Positions 28,800 to 38,652 are shown, counted from the first letter of the stretch. The stretch: DNA of 45,000 nucleotides from Symbiodinium natans (GCA_905221605.1 CAJNDS010000014.1:172501-217500), one strand, 5' to 3'. Notes: generated by a model from the letters alone, not told the origin. A program made the numbers and translations.

Positions 28800-29305
28800 T
28801 GTAAGAGGTGTAAATGTGTGTAAGGGTTGCAAGAGCTGTAGCGGCGCAGGCGTGTAAGGCGTGCAAGGTGTGCAAAAGGGGGTACGATACGAAGCGTGTA
28901 AGGCGTGTAAGGGGTGTAAGGGGTGCAAGGCGTGTAAGGGGCGTAAGGCGTGTAAGGGGCGTAAGGCGTGTAAGGGGTGTAAGGGGCGTAAGGCGTGTAA
29001 GGGGTGTAAGGGGTGTAAATGGGTGTAAGGGTTGTAACGACTGTAGGGGTGCAGGCGTGCAAGGCGTGTAAAGTGTGTAAGTGGTGCAAGGCGTGTAATA
29101 CGTGTAAGGAGTGTAAGGGGTGCAAAGCATATAAGGGGTGTAAGGGGTGTAAGGGGTGTAACGGGTGTAACGGGTGTAAGGGGTGTAAAGCGTGTAAGAG
29201 GTGTAAGGGGTGTAAGAGGTGTAAGGAGTGTAAGAGGTGTAAGGGTGTAAGAGGGGCCAGAGGGTGTAAGAAGTGCAAGGCGTGTAAGGGTTTAAGAGGC
29301 CTGTG
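28800..29305 (+). repeat. 9-bp minisatellite GTGTAAGGG, right array
   Basis: About 50 copies of GTGTAAGGG with variants (GCGTAAGGC, GTGCAAGGC). All three minus-strand frames stay open and read as TPY, LHP or similar triplets; the plus strand reads CKG. Long frames here (28729-29416) are repeat artefacts. Confidence 0.92.
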
Positions 29306-29318
29306 GTTGGAACCACAT

Positions 29319-29605
29319 GGCCGCTTCTGAAGTTGTTGTTTCTTGTACTGTTTTATTAAAAGAAGTAGCGTTTGGTGCCTCGTCTGTTGTTCTGCACCCC
29401 TCAGCCCACCCAACAACCCCAGGAGAGTTGTTTTGCGTACTAATAGTAGAAATATAATCTGGTGCTTCGTCTGATCTTTTCAGCACCCCTCTCTCTAGTA
29501 TGAGGTTGTTGTTTTTACTTCTTCTAGAAAAACAAAATCTGGTACCCCGTCTGTTGTTTTGCATCCCCACCGCCCCCACAACCGACCTTCCCTTAATCTT
29601 ACAAA
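29319..29605 (-). repeat. Three diverged copies of a unit of about 100-115 bp
   Basis: Shared words 'tggtgcctcgtctgttgttctgc', 'tggtgcttcgtctgatctttt' and 'tggtaccccgtctgttgtttt' occur at about 29370, 29460 and 29540, each followed by C-rich sequence and an 'aacaacc'-like end. The minus strand stays open for 105 codons with internal repeats (TDEAPN, SDEAPD, RRGTRF). It could be a small repetitive protein, but a decayed tandem repeat is simpler. Confidence 0.65.
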
Positions 29606-29807
29606 CCAAGGGCTACGATTTGGCTGTTGACATTAAAAAAAAAGGATGATCTTCAGGACATGAGCTTGTGATTTCACTATTTGAAGCAGACACTATCCAT
29701 CCGCTTTCATCTTGAGAACAAACGCTAACGAGTTATTTTTGTTTTGGTATGAAAACTTGAACCATGTGAAAACAATCACAGAAACAAATATAAACTCTAT
29801 AGCATTA
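29606..29807. other. Unique AT-rich sequence
   Basis: No gene or repeat seen. Confidence 0.5.
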
Positions 29808-29840
29808 GACACGGTGGACCGATAACAGTCCCACCGTGTC
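29808..29840. repeat. Hairpin 1, perfect 10-bp stem
   Basis: GACACGGTGG pairs exactly with CCACCGTGTC across a 13-base loop 'accgataacagtc'. A second hairpin with nearly the same stem and loop follows at 29886-29912. Confidence 0.85.
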
Positions 29841-29885
29841 TAAATATGAGCTTGGCGAGATATAATAAAACGAAGAATGGGGGAG

Positions 29886-29912
29886 ACGGTGGACCGATAA
29901 CAGTACCACCGT
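29886..29912. repeat. Hairpin 2, conserved loop
   Basis: ACGGTGG pairs with CCACCGT around the loop 'accgataacagta', identical to hairpin 1 except for the last base. Further 'accgatgtcagtac' and 'gccgatagcagcac' words follow at 29920-29970, suggesting a decayed tandem family. Confidence 0.8.
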
Positions 29913-30299
29913 GTTCAGAGACCGATGTCAGTACTCTGCTTTCCCGAAGGCCGATAGCAGCACTCCGAGTTGATGCACAACGACAAGAAAGCATTATTTT
30001 AAATATTGCATTTATGACTAGATAGATGAAAATGATTTATCAAGGGGGTTTGTAAAAATGACTTTGAACTTTTTTCGACTTTGGCTTTCTGGTTGGGGAG
30101 AAATAGCAAAGGCAAAACCATTGATGGTCATTCATGATTCTGCAGGGGCGCCTGTATCGAGGTTTCCGTAGGAGTGGGTGCTGCTATATGCAGTTCAACC
30201 CTTTCTTAATTCAGTCGGGAAGGACATCTTTGGAAGAATACGGCATGGGAATGTTCGGATATAAGCCTTCCCGTCGGATTTGGAAACGGGAAAGCCCGG

Positions 30300-30950
30300 G
30301 TGTGAATCTTGGACACAGGCATGGCCGGATTTGAATCCTTCCCCCTTCCCGTGGGACTTGGAAACGGTCGTGGCTTTGGAAACGGGCATGGCCGGATTTG
30401 AGTCGAGCGTGGGACTTGGAAGGAAGAAAAAAGAAAACAAGTGAAGAGATTGACTGCCATGTGCAAGGCCAGTGTTTGGAAACCACCGGCACCGGGCTTG
30501 CGTGCTCGGACTATAATCCGGCTGCACAAACGCATGGCCGGATTTGAATCCTACCCGTGGGACTTGGACACGGTCATGGCTTTGGAAACGGGCATGGCCG
30601 GATTTGAATCCGAGCGTGGGACTTGGAAGGAAGAAAAAGGAAGGACAAGTGAAGAGACTGATTTTCATGTGCAAGGCCAGTGTTTGGAAACCGCCGGGCT
30701 TGCGCGCTCGGATTTGAATCCGGCTGTGCAAACGCATGGCCGGATTTGAATCCTTTCCCCTTCCGTGGGACTTGGAAACGGTCATGGCTTTGGAATCGGG
30801 CATGGCCGGATTTGAATCCGAGCGTGGGACTTGGAAGGAAGAAAAAGGAAGGACAAGTGAAGAGACTGATTTTCATGTGCAAGGCCAGTGTTTGGAAACC
30901 ACCGGGCTTGCACGCTCGGATTTGAATCCGGCTGTGCAAACACTGGGCCC
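30300..30950 (+). repeat. Tandem repeat of about 150-210-bp units
   Basis: Units contain 'gcatggccggatttgaatcc', 'gtgggacttggaaggaag', 'gtgcaaggccagtgtttgga' and 'ccgggcttgc'. Roughly three copies occur in direct orientation before the palindrome centre. Open frames (up to 202 codons on minus) derive from the repeats. Confidence 0.85.
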
Positions 30951-31107
30951 CGCTGGGTGAAGGGCCCCTCCCGGGGAGGATCCTTCACCCGGCGGGGCCG
31001 AGTGTTTGTACAGCCGGATTCAAATCCGAGCGTGCAAGCCCGGTGGTTTCCAAACACTGGCCTTGCACATTTTCTTCACTTGTCCTTCCTTTTTCTTCCT
31101 TCCAAGG
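30831..31107. repeat. Large near-perfect palindrome
   Basis: Arms of about 130 bp (30831-30966 and 30980-31107) around the GC-rich centre 'cctcccggggagg' (30967-30979). The arms include 'gggcttgcacgctcggattt' on the left and its complement on the right, plus 'gggccccgctgggtgaagg' next to the centre. A further partial inverted copy continues at 31108-31290. Confidence 0.88.
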
Positions 31108-31889
31108 GAGAGGCCCTTCACCCGGCGGGGCCCGGTGTTTGTACAGACGGATTCAAATCCGAGCGTGCAAGCCCGGTGGTTTCCAAACACTAGCCTTGCA
31201 CATGGAAGTCAGTCTCTTCATTTGTCCTTCCTTTTCTTCCTTCCAAGTCCCACGCTCGGATTCAAATCCGGCCATGCTCGTCTCCAAGTCCCACGGGAAG
31301 GATTCAAATCCGCACAAAGACTGCCAGCTCCAATGGGATGTGTTCTCAAATTTGTCTGATGCAACAGCATGCACCGTCTAAGGGGCGGACCAGACCTCAG
31401 GCCGTGACCTCCCCCCCCCCCAAAAGGGCTCCACACTAGAAGCAACAGGCCCCGCAATTGTAAAGACGTTTGAGTCCCACACCGGGTGGCAAGGCGGATG
31501 GGGTATGCCTTGCGAATTATTCAGGGGAAAGGTTCTAGTCGAGAGATTCTGCAGACCGGGCCTGCAAAGGAAAGGGTTCAATGCGTGGCCGGCAGCCGCT
31601 GCCATTCCATACTCCCTAAATCCGGCAGCCCAAACTTTAGGTCCCAAACTCGACACCCTGAAGCCCCTCAAGCACCCCCCCTTCTTTGAAGCCCTTCTAC
31701 CCGCCCTACATCATCACCATCATCAACAACGCATCTCCAAACCCCTAAACCCATAGCCTCATAACCTTCTAGACCCCAGGCCCCACGAGCACAACCTCTA
31801 GATGCAGAACTTTTCAACCCCTCCCCCCCCCCCAACCAGAAACCCAAAGTCGAAAAAAGTTCAAAGTCATTTTTACAAACCCCCTTGAT

Positions 31890-32562
31890 TTTAAATATTA
31901 TAGATAATTTGTTATTCATGTAACACTAAACCTTTTTCTCGATGTGTTCCTTTAGGACATTGCAAAGAATTTAAAATCAAACGTAGTCAACAGAATGGAT
32001 TTGTTAATTACAGGTTTCTGCTTGATGCCTACAGCCTGAACCTTAAGCTATATAACCTCGTAGAGGTGGTGGAGAGAAACCCTCAGAAGCCCCGAGTACC
32101 TCTCAACCTTAAGGATTCTTTAAAGACCTAATATCTGGGCATGTGTACCTTCAGCGCCTTTAGGGTTAAACCCCTTGAACCTTCTAGACCCTATAGGATT
32201 TTTGGGGTTCTGATCCCAAAGGTTTAGGGTTCAGGTTTGACTGCCTAAGGTTTAAGGCTTAGGGTTTAAATTCAATAGGTTTAGGCTATATGGGTTTACG
32301 TTTAAGTGTAAAGGTTAAGGGTTTAGATTCAATCGCTGGCTTCAGTTTATATGCCTAACTCGTAAACATTAAGCATTTCAACCTCATATAACCCTATAGA
32401 GTTCAAAGGTTAAGGGTGTAGGCTTAATTGCTTAACTATCCCACATCGCAAGCACTCTCCCCTTAGTGTTTTGATGAAAAAAAAAGCCTCTAAAATCTTT
32501 ACTCGCAAGCCGTATCTGTCTGAGTTTTTACTGAAAGAATAGGTTCCATATTCCAAAATCAA
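31890..32562. other. Unique sequence with degenerate telomere-like words
   Basis: No gene. From about 32160 to 32420 there are scattered, diverged TTTAGGG-like and CCCTATA-like words, as if an old array had decayed. Confidence 0.5.
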
Positions 32563-32765
32563 TGCCGCGTAGATCCAAGCAGACTTTGTCCTTCGTACTC
32601 TTTGTAAGAAAACAGCATGGTCAAAATCTGTTTGGATTTACGCTGTGCTGTTCTTTTACAAAACACGTGGCGCGTAGATCCAGACATATGTTGTCCTTCA
32701 TGTTTTTTTTTATATAAAAAACTCTGGACAAAATCTGCCTGAAAATACGCGGCGCTGTTTTTTTA
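32563..32765. repeat. Tandem duplication of an inverted-repeat unit
   Basis: Each unit starts with 'gcgtagatccaagcagactttgtcc'-type sequence (shown here only as the family label; the exact words are 'gcgtagatcca' at about 32566 and 32672). Each ends with its inverted relative ('caaaatctg' and 'tacgc' words at about 32615 and 32730). Both units can therefore fold into hairpins of about 90 bp, with AT-rich loops. Confidence 0.7.
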
Positions 32766-32779
32766 TGAAACACGTTTTC

Positions 32780-34620
32780 AATTCATATAATTCTGTTAAT
32801 CCCGGGGCTGAGCCAGCTCATTTAAATAATTTAAAGAATTCAACTAATTCAAAGATTTCAAATATTTGAATTCTTTGAATTCTTGGGCCTCCCCAAGAAT
32901 TCAAAGAATTCAATTATTATAATTGTTTTAATTCCGGGGCCTGAGCCAGCTCATTTAAATAATTTAAAGAATTTAAAGAATTCAAAGAATTCAAATATTT
33001 GAATTCTTTGAATTCTTCAGCCTCCCCAAGAATTCAAAGAATTTAAATATTTGAATTCTTTGAATTCTTTAAATTCTTTAAATTATTTAAATGGTCTGGC
33101 TCAGGGCACGGAATTCAAAGAATTTAAATATTTGAATTCTTTGAATTCTTTGAATTCTTGGGCCTGCCCAAGAATTCAAAGAATTCCAATATTTGAATTC
33201 TTTGAATTCTTTGAATTCTTGGGCCTCCCCAAGAATTCAAAGAATTCAATTATTATAATTGTTTTAATTCCGGGGCCTGAGCCAGCTCATTTAAATAATT
33301 TAAAGAATTTAAAGAATTCAAATATTTAAATTCTTTGAATTCTTGGGCCCCCCCAAGAATTCAAAGAATTTAAATATTTAAATTCTTTGAATTCTTGGGC
33401 CTCCCCAAGAATTCAAAGAATTTAAATATTTGAATTCTTTAAATTCTTTAAATTCTTTAAATTATTTAAATGGTCTGGCTCAGGGCACGGAATTCAAAGA
33501 ATTTAAATATTTAAATTCTTTGAATTCTTTGAATTCTTGGGCCTCCCCAAGAATTCAAAGAATTCAAATATTTGAATTCTTTGAATTCTTTGAATTCTTG
33601 GGCCTCCCCAAGAATTCAAAGAATTCAATTATTATAATTGTTTTAATTCCGGGGCCTGAGCCAGCTCATTTAAATAATTTAAAGAATTTAAAGAATTCAA
33701 ATATTTAAATTCTTTGAATTCTTGGGGAGGCCCAAGAATTCAAAGAATTCAAATATTTAAATTCTTTGAATTCTTGGGCCCCCCCAAGAATTCAAAGAAT
33801 TTAAATATTTGAATTCTTTGAATTCTTGGGCCCCTCCAAGAATTCAAAGAATTTAAATATTTAAATTCTTTGAATTCTTGGGCCCCCCCAAGAATTCAAA
33901 GAATTTAAATATTTGAATTCTTTGAATTCTTGGGCCTCCCCAAGAATTCAAAGAATTTAAATATTTGAATTCTGTAAATTCTTTAAATTCTTTAAATTAT
34001 TTAAATGGTCTGGCTCAGGGCACGGAATTCAAAGAATTTAAACATTTAAATTCTTTGCATTCTTTCAATTCTTGGGCCTCCCCAAGAATTCAAAGAATTC
34101 AAATATTTGAATTCTTTGAATTCTTTGAATTCTTGGGCCTCCCCAAGAATTCAAAGAATTCAATTATTATAATTGTTTTAATTCCGGGGCCTGAGCCAGC
34201 TCATTTAAATAATTTAAAGAATTTAAAGAATTTAAAGAATTCAAATATTTAAATTGTTTGAATTCTTGGGGAGGCCCAAGAATTCAAAGAATTCAAATAT
34301 TTAAATTCTTTGAATTCTTGGGCCTCCCCAAGAATTCAAAGAATTTAAATATTTGAATTCTTTAAATTCTTTAAATTCTTTAAATTATTTAAATGGTCTG
34401 GCTCAGGGCAGGGAATTCAAAGAATTTAAATATTTGAATTCTTTAAATTCTTTGAATTCTTGGGCCTCCTCAAGAATTAAAAGAATTCAAATATTAGAAT
34501 TCTTTTAATTCTTGGGCCTCCCCAAGAACTCAAAGAATTCAAATATTTGAATTCTTTGAATTCTTAAGCCTCCCCAAGAATTCAAAGAATTCAAATAATT
34601 GAATTGGTTGAATTCTTGTG
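32780..34620. repeat. AT-rich palindromic satellite rich in GAATTC
   Basis: Built from palindromic modules of the type 'ccaagaattcaaagaatt', 'taaatattt' and the complement, ending in GGGCCTCCCC. Larger inverted modules occur too: 'ggcctgagccagctcattta' (about 32820, 32940, 33277, 33656, 34192) faces 'taaatggtctggctcaggg' (about 33088, 33467, 34003, 34389). A 379-bp block is duplicated (33051-33429 and 33430-33808) and recurs at 33965 after an insertion of hairpin modules. Repetitive plus frames (Asn-Ser-Leu, Glu-Phe-Phe) are artefacts. Confidence 0.9.
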
Positions 34621-34948
34621 TCCACTTAATTAACTCAAATATGAAAATGACTCTTATAATTAAAATATAAAGAAAAACCAGTGGCAACATAGTACATAAA
34701 GGTCCCTCTCTCATACATATATACATACAAAAAAAAATATATATATATATATACATACTGTAAGGAATGAATATACGCACGAACTGAATATAACATCATT
34801 GAAGTAGTGAACGAGGAAAAGAATAGAACACAAGTCCCAAAGACCCCACTAGTCATATAGTTGTTTTTTTTTACAGGGGTGGGGCGGCTTTTTACTTGAA
34901 TCTAGCACAGTCTTTCAACTCTTCCCCAAGCCCCCACAAGCCCTTTAA
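34621..34948. other. AT-rich unique sequence with (TA)n
   Basis: A 91-codon minus frame (34505-34780) is half satellite and half TA repeat and is not called. The (AT) run lies near 34737-34755. Confidence 0.5.
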
Positions 34949-35030
34949 CCCTAAACCCTAAACCCTAAACCCTAAACCCTAAACCCTAAACCCTAAACCC
35001 TAAACCCTAAACCCTAAACCTAAACCCTAA
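34949..35030 (-). repeat. Interstitial telomere-like array (CCCTAAA)n
   Basis: About 11-12 units with one 6-bp slip near the right end. It marks the start of the right mosaic. Confidence 0.95.
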
Positions 35031-35496
35031 GGCCGGAGACTCCAAGAACTAGCCCTGAATTCGAGAATGTTCCTGAGCTTGCAATCGGGACCGTGAAACG
35101 ATTCAAGGAAAATTCCCTACTTAAAGCTCTGGGAACCCTCATAAACCCCAAGCCCAAGACACCAAGCCCTACCCGGGACTCTCTTTACTTACAGTTTAAT
35201 GGGTTCGACCTACTACTTGAGGGGGTGTTTACTACTAAGCTGTAGGTAAATGGCGGCTCACGAAAATACGGCACCCCTAACATAGACCCCCAAAGAGTAA
35301 GATTCCGTGATGATGAGGACCCCAAGAATTCAAGCAGGTACCCCCTACTTTCAGAAACCCCCTACTAGAGTCCCAGGTCATCTAGACAAAGGAGTACTCT
35401 AGGAATAAAAGGGTACCCTTCTTGGTTTTAAGGGGGTTCTAAGAGAACCCCGCCCCTTAAAAAAAGGAAAGAAGGGCCTACTTCGAGTCCCAGTAG
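35031..35496. other. Spacer with dispersed repeat
   Basis: No gene. Positions 35380-35490 match 37705-37815. Confidence 0.6.
35380..35490 (+). repeat. About 110-bp dispersed repeat, copy 1
   Basis: Shares ordered words with 37705-37815: 'tctagac', 'aggagta', 'ctaggaata', 'ttggttt', 'aagggg', 'gaacccc', 'ccttaaaaaaaggaaa', 'tcgagtccnagt'. It contains an 8-bp stem hairpin, 'ggggttct' against 'agaacccc'. A CCCTAAA array follows directly. Confidence 0.8.
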
Positions 35497-35546
35497 CCCT
35501 AAACCCTAAACCCTAAACCCTAAACCCTAAACCCTAAAACCTAAAT
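35497..35546 (-). repeat. Interstitial telomere-like array (CCCTAAA)n
   Basis: Seven units, joined directly to the dispersed repeat. Confidence 0.92.
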
Positions 35547-36262
35547 AGCCACTTTGGTAAACCCTGCCTCCAGCACCGGCGGGCCCCCCAGGCTGAGCGA
35601 CGCGCCGGTGACACGCGGCACCGGCGCGCGCGGCGCACACCTCCGAGCTTGTAGGGCATGGGTTTTAGGGTTTAGGGTTTAGGGTTTAGTAATTCAGGGT
35701 TATAAGTCGAGCTCGTCTTGGGCTTGGGAGTGGGGGGGTTGTTTCAGGGATTGCTTATAGGGTTTATAGAGGGGTTTAGAGCAGATTTAGGGGATGAGGG
35801 GGCCTGTTTAGGGCTTACAGGGTTTGTAGAGGGGTTCGGGGGTTTATTTTAGGGGAGTAAGGCCTGTTTAGGGCTTAGAGGGTTTATAGAGGAACTTAGA
35901 GTTTTCAGGAGAGATGGAGCTTGTAGCAGTAGGGTTTAGGGATTCGCACTCTCGCAGAGGCTGCCCTGTTGCCTCCCCGAGACTCCGGACAAGCGATGGG
36001 GCCTTGTTTGTTTTGGGTACCCCCCACCAAAGGGACCTACACTGGCTAAGCACCCCTCGGCCGAATTCCTCATCTCATGAACTTGCAATGCGAAGTGCGA
36101 GGAATTGCTGAGCAGTAAAAGGTCTTTATCATACGCACTTGGTTTGGGGTTTACAGGGTATAGGGTTAGGGTTGCTGACCCTATGAACCCTAAACCACGC
36201 TACCAAGCGCCTTTCCCGCAGCATGGCGGCAAGGTGCCGGTCGACCTCCCAAAGTTTTCTGT
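35547..36262. other. Spacer with a 61-bp minisatellite
   Basis: Short TTTAGGG tract at 35661-35690 and minisatellite at 35745-35905. Frames of 61-65 codons at 35868-36111 overlap on both strands without motifs and are not called. Confidence 0.5.
35745..35905 (+). repeat. About 61-bp minisatellite related to telomere repeat
   Basis: Two and a half copies share 'cctgtttagggctta', 'agggtttatagaggggttt' and 'ttaggggag'. The units contain TTTAGGG-like words, suggesting origin from a telomere-like array. Confidence 0.75.
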
Positions 36263-36650
36263 GTCTTTAGGGTTTAGGGTTTAGGGTTTAGGGTTTAGGG
36301 TTTAGGATTTAGGATTTGGGGTTGCAATGTTTCGCTGTTTTGGGGCCTCCTGCATATTGCAAATTCGCAGGATTTTGGCACAAGGCTTCCGCACATATTA
36401 GAACATATTCTACTGCCCTAAACCCTAAACCCCAATTCCGGCGTTCCCTTTTCGGCGCCCCGAGAACACGGAACCCTAAACCCTAACCCTAAACCCTAAA
36501 CCCTAAACCCTATTCATCAGCCCCTCCTGGATCCAACTTTAGGACTTAGGGTTGAGAACTCTAAAGACCCTAATCGCTGAGCTTGAAACATGGAGGGGCG
36601 TTTCCCCGAATAGTGACAGTGTTAGGGTTTAGGGTTTAGGGTTTAGGGAG
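36263..36650. repeat. Cluster of short telomere-like arrays in both orientations
   Basis: TTTAGGG at 36263-36308, CCCTAAA at 36418-36430 and 36474-36512, TTTAGGG at 36624-36650, with short unique spacers. Confidence 0.85.
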
Positions 36651-36975
36651 TTGGGGTTCCTACAGAGAGAACCAGAATATTTTGGGTATAGGTTTGGGAC
36701 ATGTTTGAAACTCTTTTGGCTGGTCAGAACGGAAACCACCCTACACGGACAGCCCATGACCCGCAATGCACCTTAAACCTTGGCTGCACTCAGGAGGGTA
36801 GCTATAAATTAAACTTTTAGCTGCCGTATTAAGAAACCCAATAAACCCAAAACGGGTAAGGATCTAAAGTTATGGTAAAGTACCACAAAGGTTTTGAGGC
36901 TCTATGGGACATCGCTGCTCAGATAACTTAAGTACAGACCCAGCTTGATGTTGAGTTTGGGGTTAGGCTCGGGTT
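36651..36975. other. Spacer with dispersed repeat copy 2
   Basis: Positions 36834-36890 match 147-200. No gene seen. Confidence 0.6.
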
Positions 36976-37115
36976 GTCAAGAAGCCCCCCACCCTCAACC
37001 CCAAACCCCAAACCCCAAACCCTAAACCCCAAACCCTAAACCCTACACCCTAAACCCCAAACCCCAAACCCTAAGCCCTAAACCCTAAACCCTAAGCCCT
37101 AAGCCCTAAACCCAA
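36976..37115 (-). repeat. Variant-rich telomere-like array
   Basis: CCCTAAA mixed with CCCCAAA, CCCTACA and CCCTAAG units. Confidence 0.88.
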
Positions 37116-37229
37116 AACCCTACAGGCTCACGAAGCGCGCCTCGGCCGCCGCACCCTGCAGCGACGCAAGCTCGACCTCCAGCTGCCTGGGATTCTGCTT
37201 TTTTGGGGTTTTAATTTCAGGGCATTTCA

Positions 37230-37305
37230 AGGTTTGGGGTTTAGGGTTCAAGGTTCAGGGTTCAGGGTTCAGGGTTCAGGGTTTAGGGTTTAGGGTTTTA
37301 GGGTT
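37230..37305 (+). repeat. Telomere-like array with TTCAGGG variants
   Basis: Five consecutive TTCAGGG units lie among TTTAGGG, opposite in orientation to the array 115 bp to the left. Confidence 0.88.
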
Positions 37306-37379
37306 CAGGGCTTTTAGGAGGGCTCAGAGCTTCGGGTTGAAGATGTGTGGTTTAGGGCTTAGGGTGACACAGTGTGTGA

Positions 37380-37582
37380 GTATACATATATATATATATA
37401 TATATAGATGTGTATATGTATGTATATATGTATATATGTATATATGTATATATGTATATATGTATATATGTATATATGTATATATGTATATATGTATATA
37501 TGTATATATGTATATATGTATATAAGTATATATGTATATAAGTATATATGTATATATGTATATATGTGTATATATATATATG
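37380..37582 (+). repeat. (GTATATAT)n microsatellite, second locus
   Basis: About 20 copies of the same 8-bp unit found at 5889-6010, flanked by (TA)n. Repetitive Tyr/Ile frames are artefacts. Confidence 0.9.
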
Positions 37583-37899
37583 TATACTTCTCGAAAGCTT
37601 GGTCCCTTTCGGAGGCTAAGACTTTAGGAGGAAAGGGGCAGGCAAGGTGGTTCGTAAGGTTTTGGTCTTTGCCAGTCGACTTTGGCTCAACCCTCATGAA
37701 CTAGACCCAGGAGTAACCTAGGAATACAATGGATACCGTTTTTGGTTTCAAGGGGATTAGGAGGGAACCCCAACCCTTAAAAAAAGGAAACACGGGTCCA
37801 CTCCGGGTCCTAGTGAAAGTGTGGGCGCTTGCGCGCGGCCCCTGCAGAGCCGGTTTCCTACGCACGGGGTGGGACCTCTGTCTTGACAGCTAGAGGCCC
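37583..37899. other. Spacer with dispersed repeat copy 2
   Basis: Positions 37705-37815 are the partner of 35380-35490. No gene seen. Confidence 0.6.
37705..37815 (+). repeat. About 110-bp dispersed repeat, copy 2
   Basis: Same ordered words as 35380-35490. Here it is followed after about 90 bp of GC-rich sequence by a CCCTAAA array. Confidence 0.8.
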
Positions 37900-38496
37900 C
37901 TAAACCCTAAACCCTAAACCCTACACCCTAAATCCTAAACCCTAAATCCTAAACCCCAAACTCTAAGCGACTCTCTTGAACGACGTGGTCAAGCGTGTTG
38001 CTGAGTCCATGGTCAAGTTCAATGCTCGGCCAAGTGGCTTGTGTACCGCGTGCGCCTTGGCGATTAAGCTGGAGAGTGACTCTCTCAGTGAGGCCGACGA
38101 CCTCGGTTCAGAGTTCGGATTCTAGGGGACTGAAGGGGCTTAGGGATTCGGAGCTTGGGGTTTCGGGTTTAGGGCAACAGGGCCGACCATCTGAACTCTC
38201 AGGCGTGCAAGTTGCTTGCAGTAGGATTCCTCTTAGGAAGGCGTCCCGATATAGGGGAGCTGTGAGCAAGCAACCCAAACAGGAAACCTGGTAGCCCATG
38301 CCACAGTTGAGAAAAATTCGTACAGCGTGTCGACCTTGTCACTCTCCACCCCAAACCCCAAACCCCAAACCCCAAACCCCAAACCCTAAAATCCCTGCAG
38401 CCCGCCTAAACCCTAAACCCTAAACCCTAAACCCTAAACCCTAAACCCTAAACCCTAAACCCTAAACCCTAAACCCTAAACCCTAAACCCTAAACC
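37900..38496 (-). repeat. CCCTAAA and CCCCAAA arrays around unique spacer
   Basis: Degenerate CCCTAAA at 37900-37970, six CCCCAAA units at 38345-38388 and about 13 CCCTAAA units at 38406-38496. The 370-bp spacer between (37971-38344) has overlapping frames on both strands with no motif. Confidence 0.85.
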
Positions 38497-38594
38497 GCGA
38501 ACGGGCGGCTGGGAGGACAGCGAGGCTCGCGAGATGCTCTTGTAACTGACCGACGGGGAGAGCCTGGCATCAGGCTTCAAGCTTGCCCGCCATG

Positions 38595-38652
38595 TAGGGT
38601 TTAGGGTTTAGGGTTTAGGGTATAGGGTTTAGGGTTTAGGGTTTCGGGTTTC
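38595..38652 (+). repeat. Telomere-like array (TTTAGGG)n
   Basis: Eight units with TATAGGG and TTTCGGG variants; orientation opposite to the array at 38406. Confidence 0.9.

Larger units (their letters stand above)
30039..31889. mobile_element. 1.85-kb region bounded by 60-bp inverted repeats
   Basis: Positions 30039-30098 and 31830-31889 are inverted copies (about one mismatch in 60). Both contain 'atcaagggggtttgtaaaaa' on the element strand. The inside holds tandem and inverted repeats (30300-31290) with a large palindrome at 30831-31107. No transposase-like frame was found; frames inside are repetitive. It resembles a foldback element or an old inverted duplication. No target-site duplication was confirmed: the immediate flanks share only AT-rich 'tttaaatatt' type words. 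Confidence 0.65.

Noticed and set aside
28729-29416. Minus-strand frames of 195-226 codons with TPY or LHP repeats, and Cys-Lys-Gly plus frames
   Set aside because: Every frame of the 9-bp array is open; repetitive composition only.
30195-31457. Frames of 70-202 codons on both strands inside the foldback region
   Set aside because: They consist of the tandem/inverted repeat unit in several frames, without unique coding sequence.
33051-34252. Three nearly identical plus frames of 92-95 codons
   Set aside because: Translation of the palindromic satellite; similarity reflects the 379-bp DNA repeat, not a gene family.
37676-37690. 'ctttggctcaac', resembling the end of the dinoflagellate spliced leader
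   Set aside because: Only about 10 bases match from memory and no leader-like upstream part is present; no other relic was found in the window.
37337-37704. Tyr/Ile-rich frames on both strands
   Set aside because: Translation of (GTATATAT)n.
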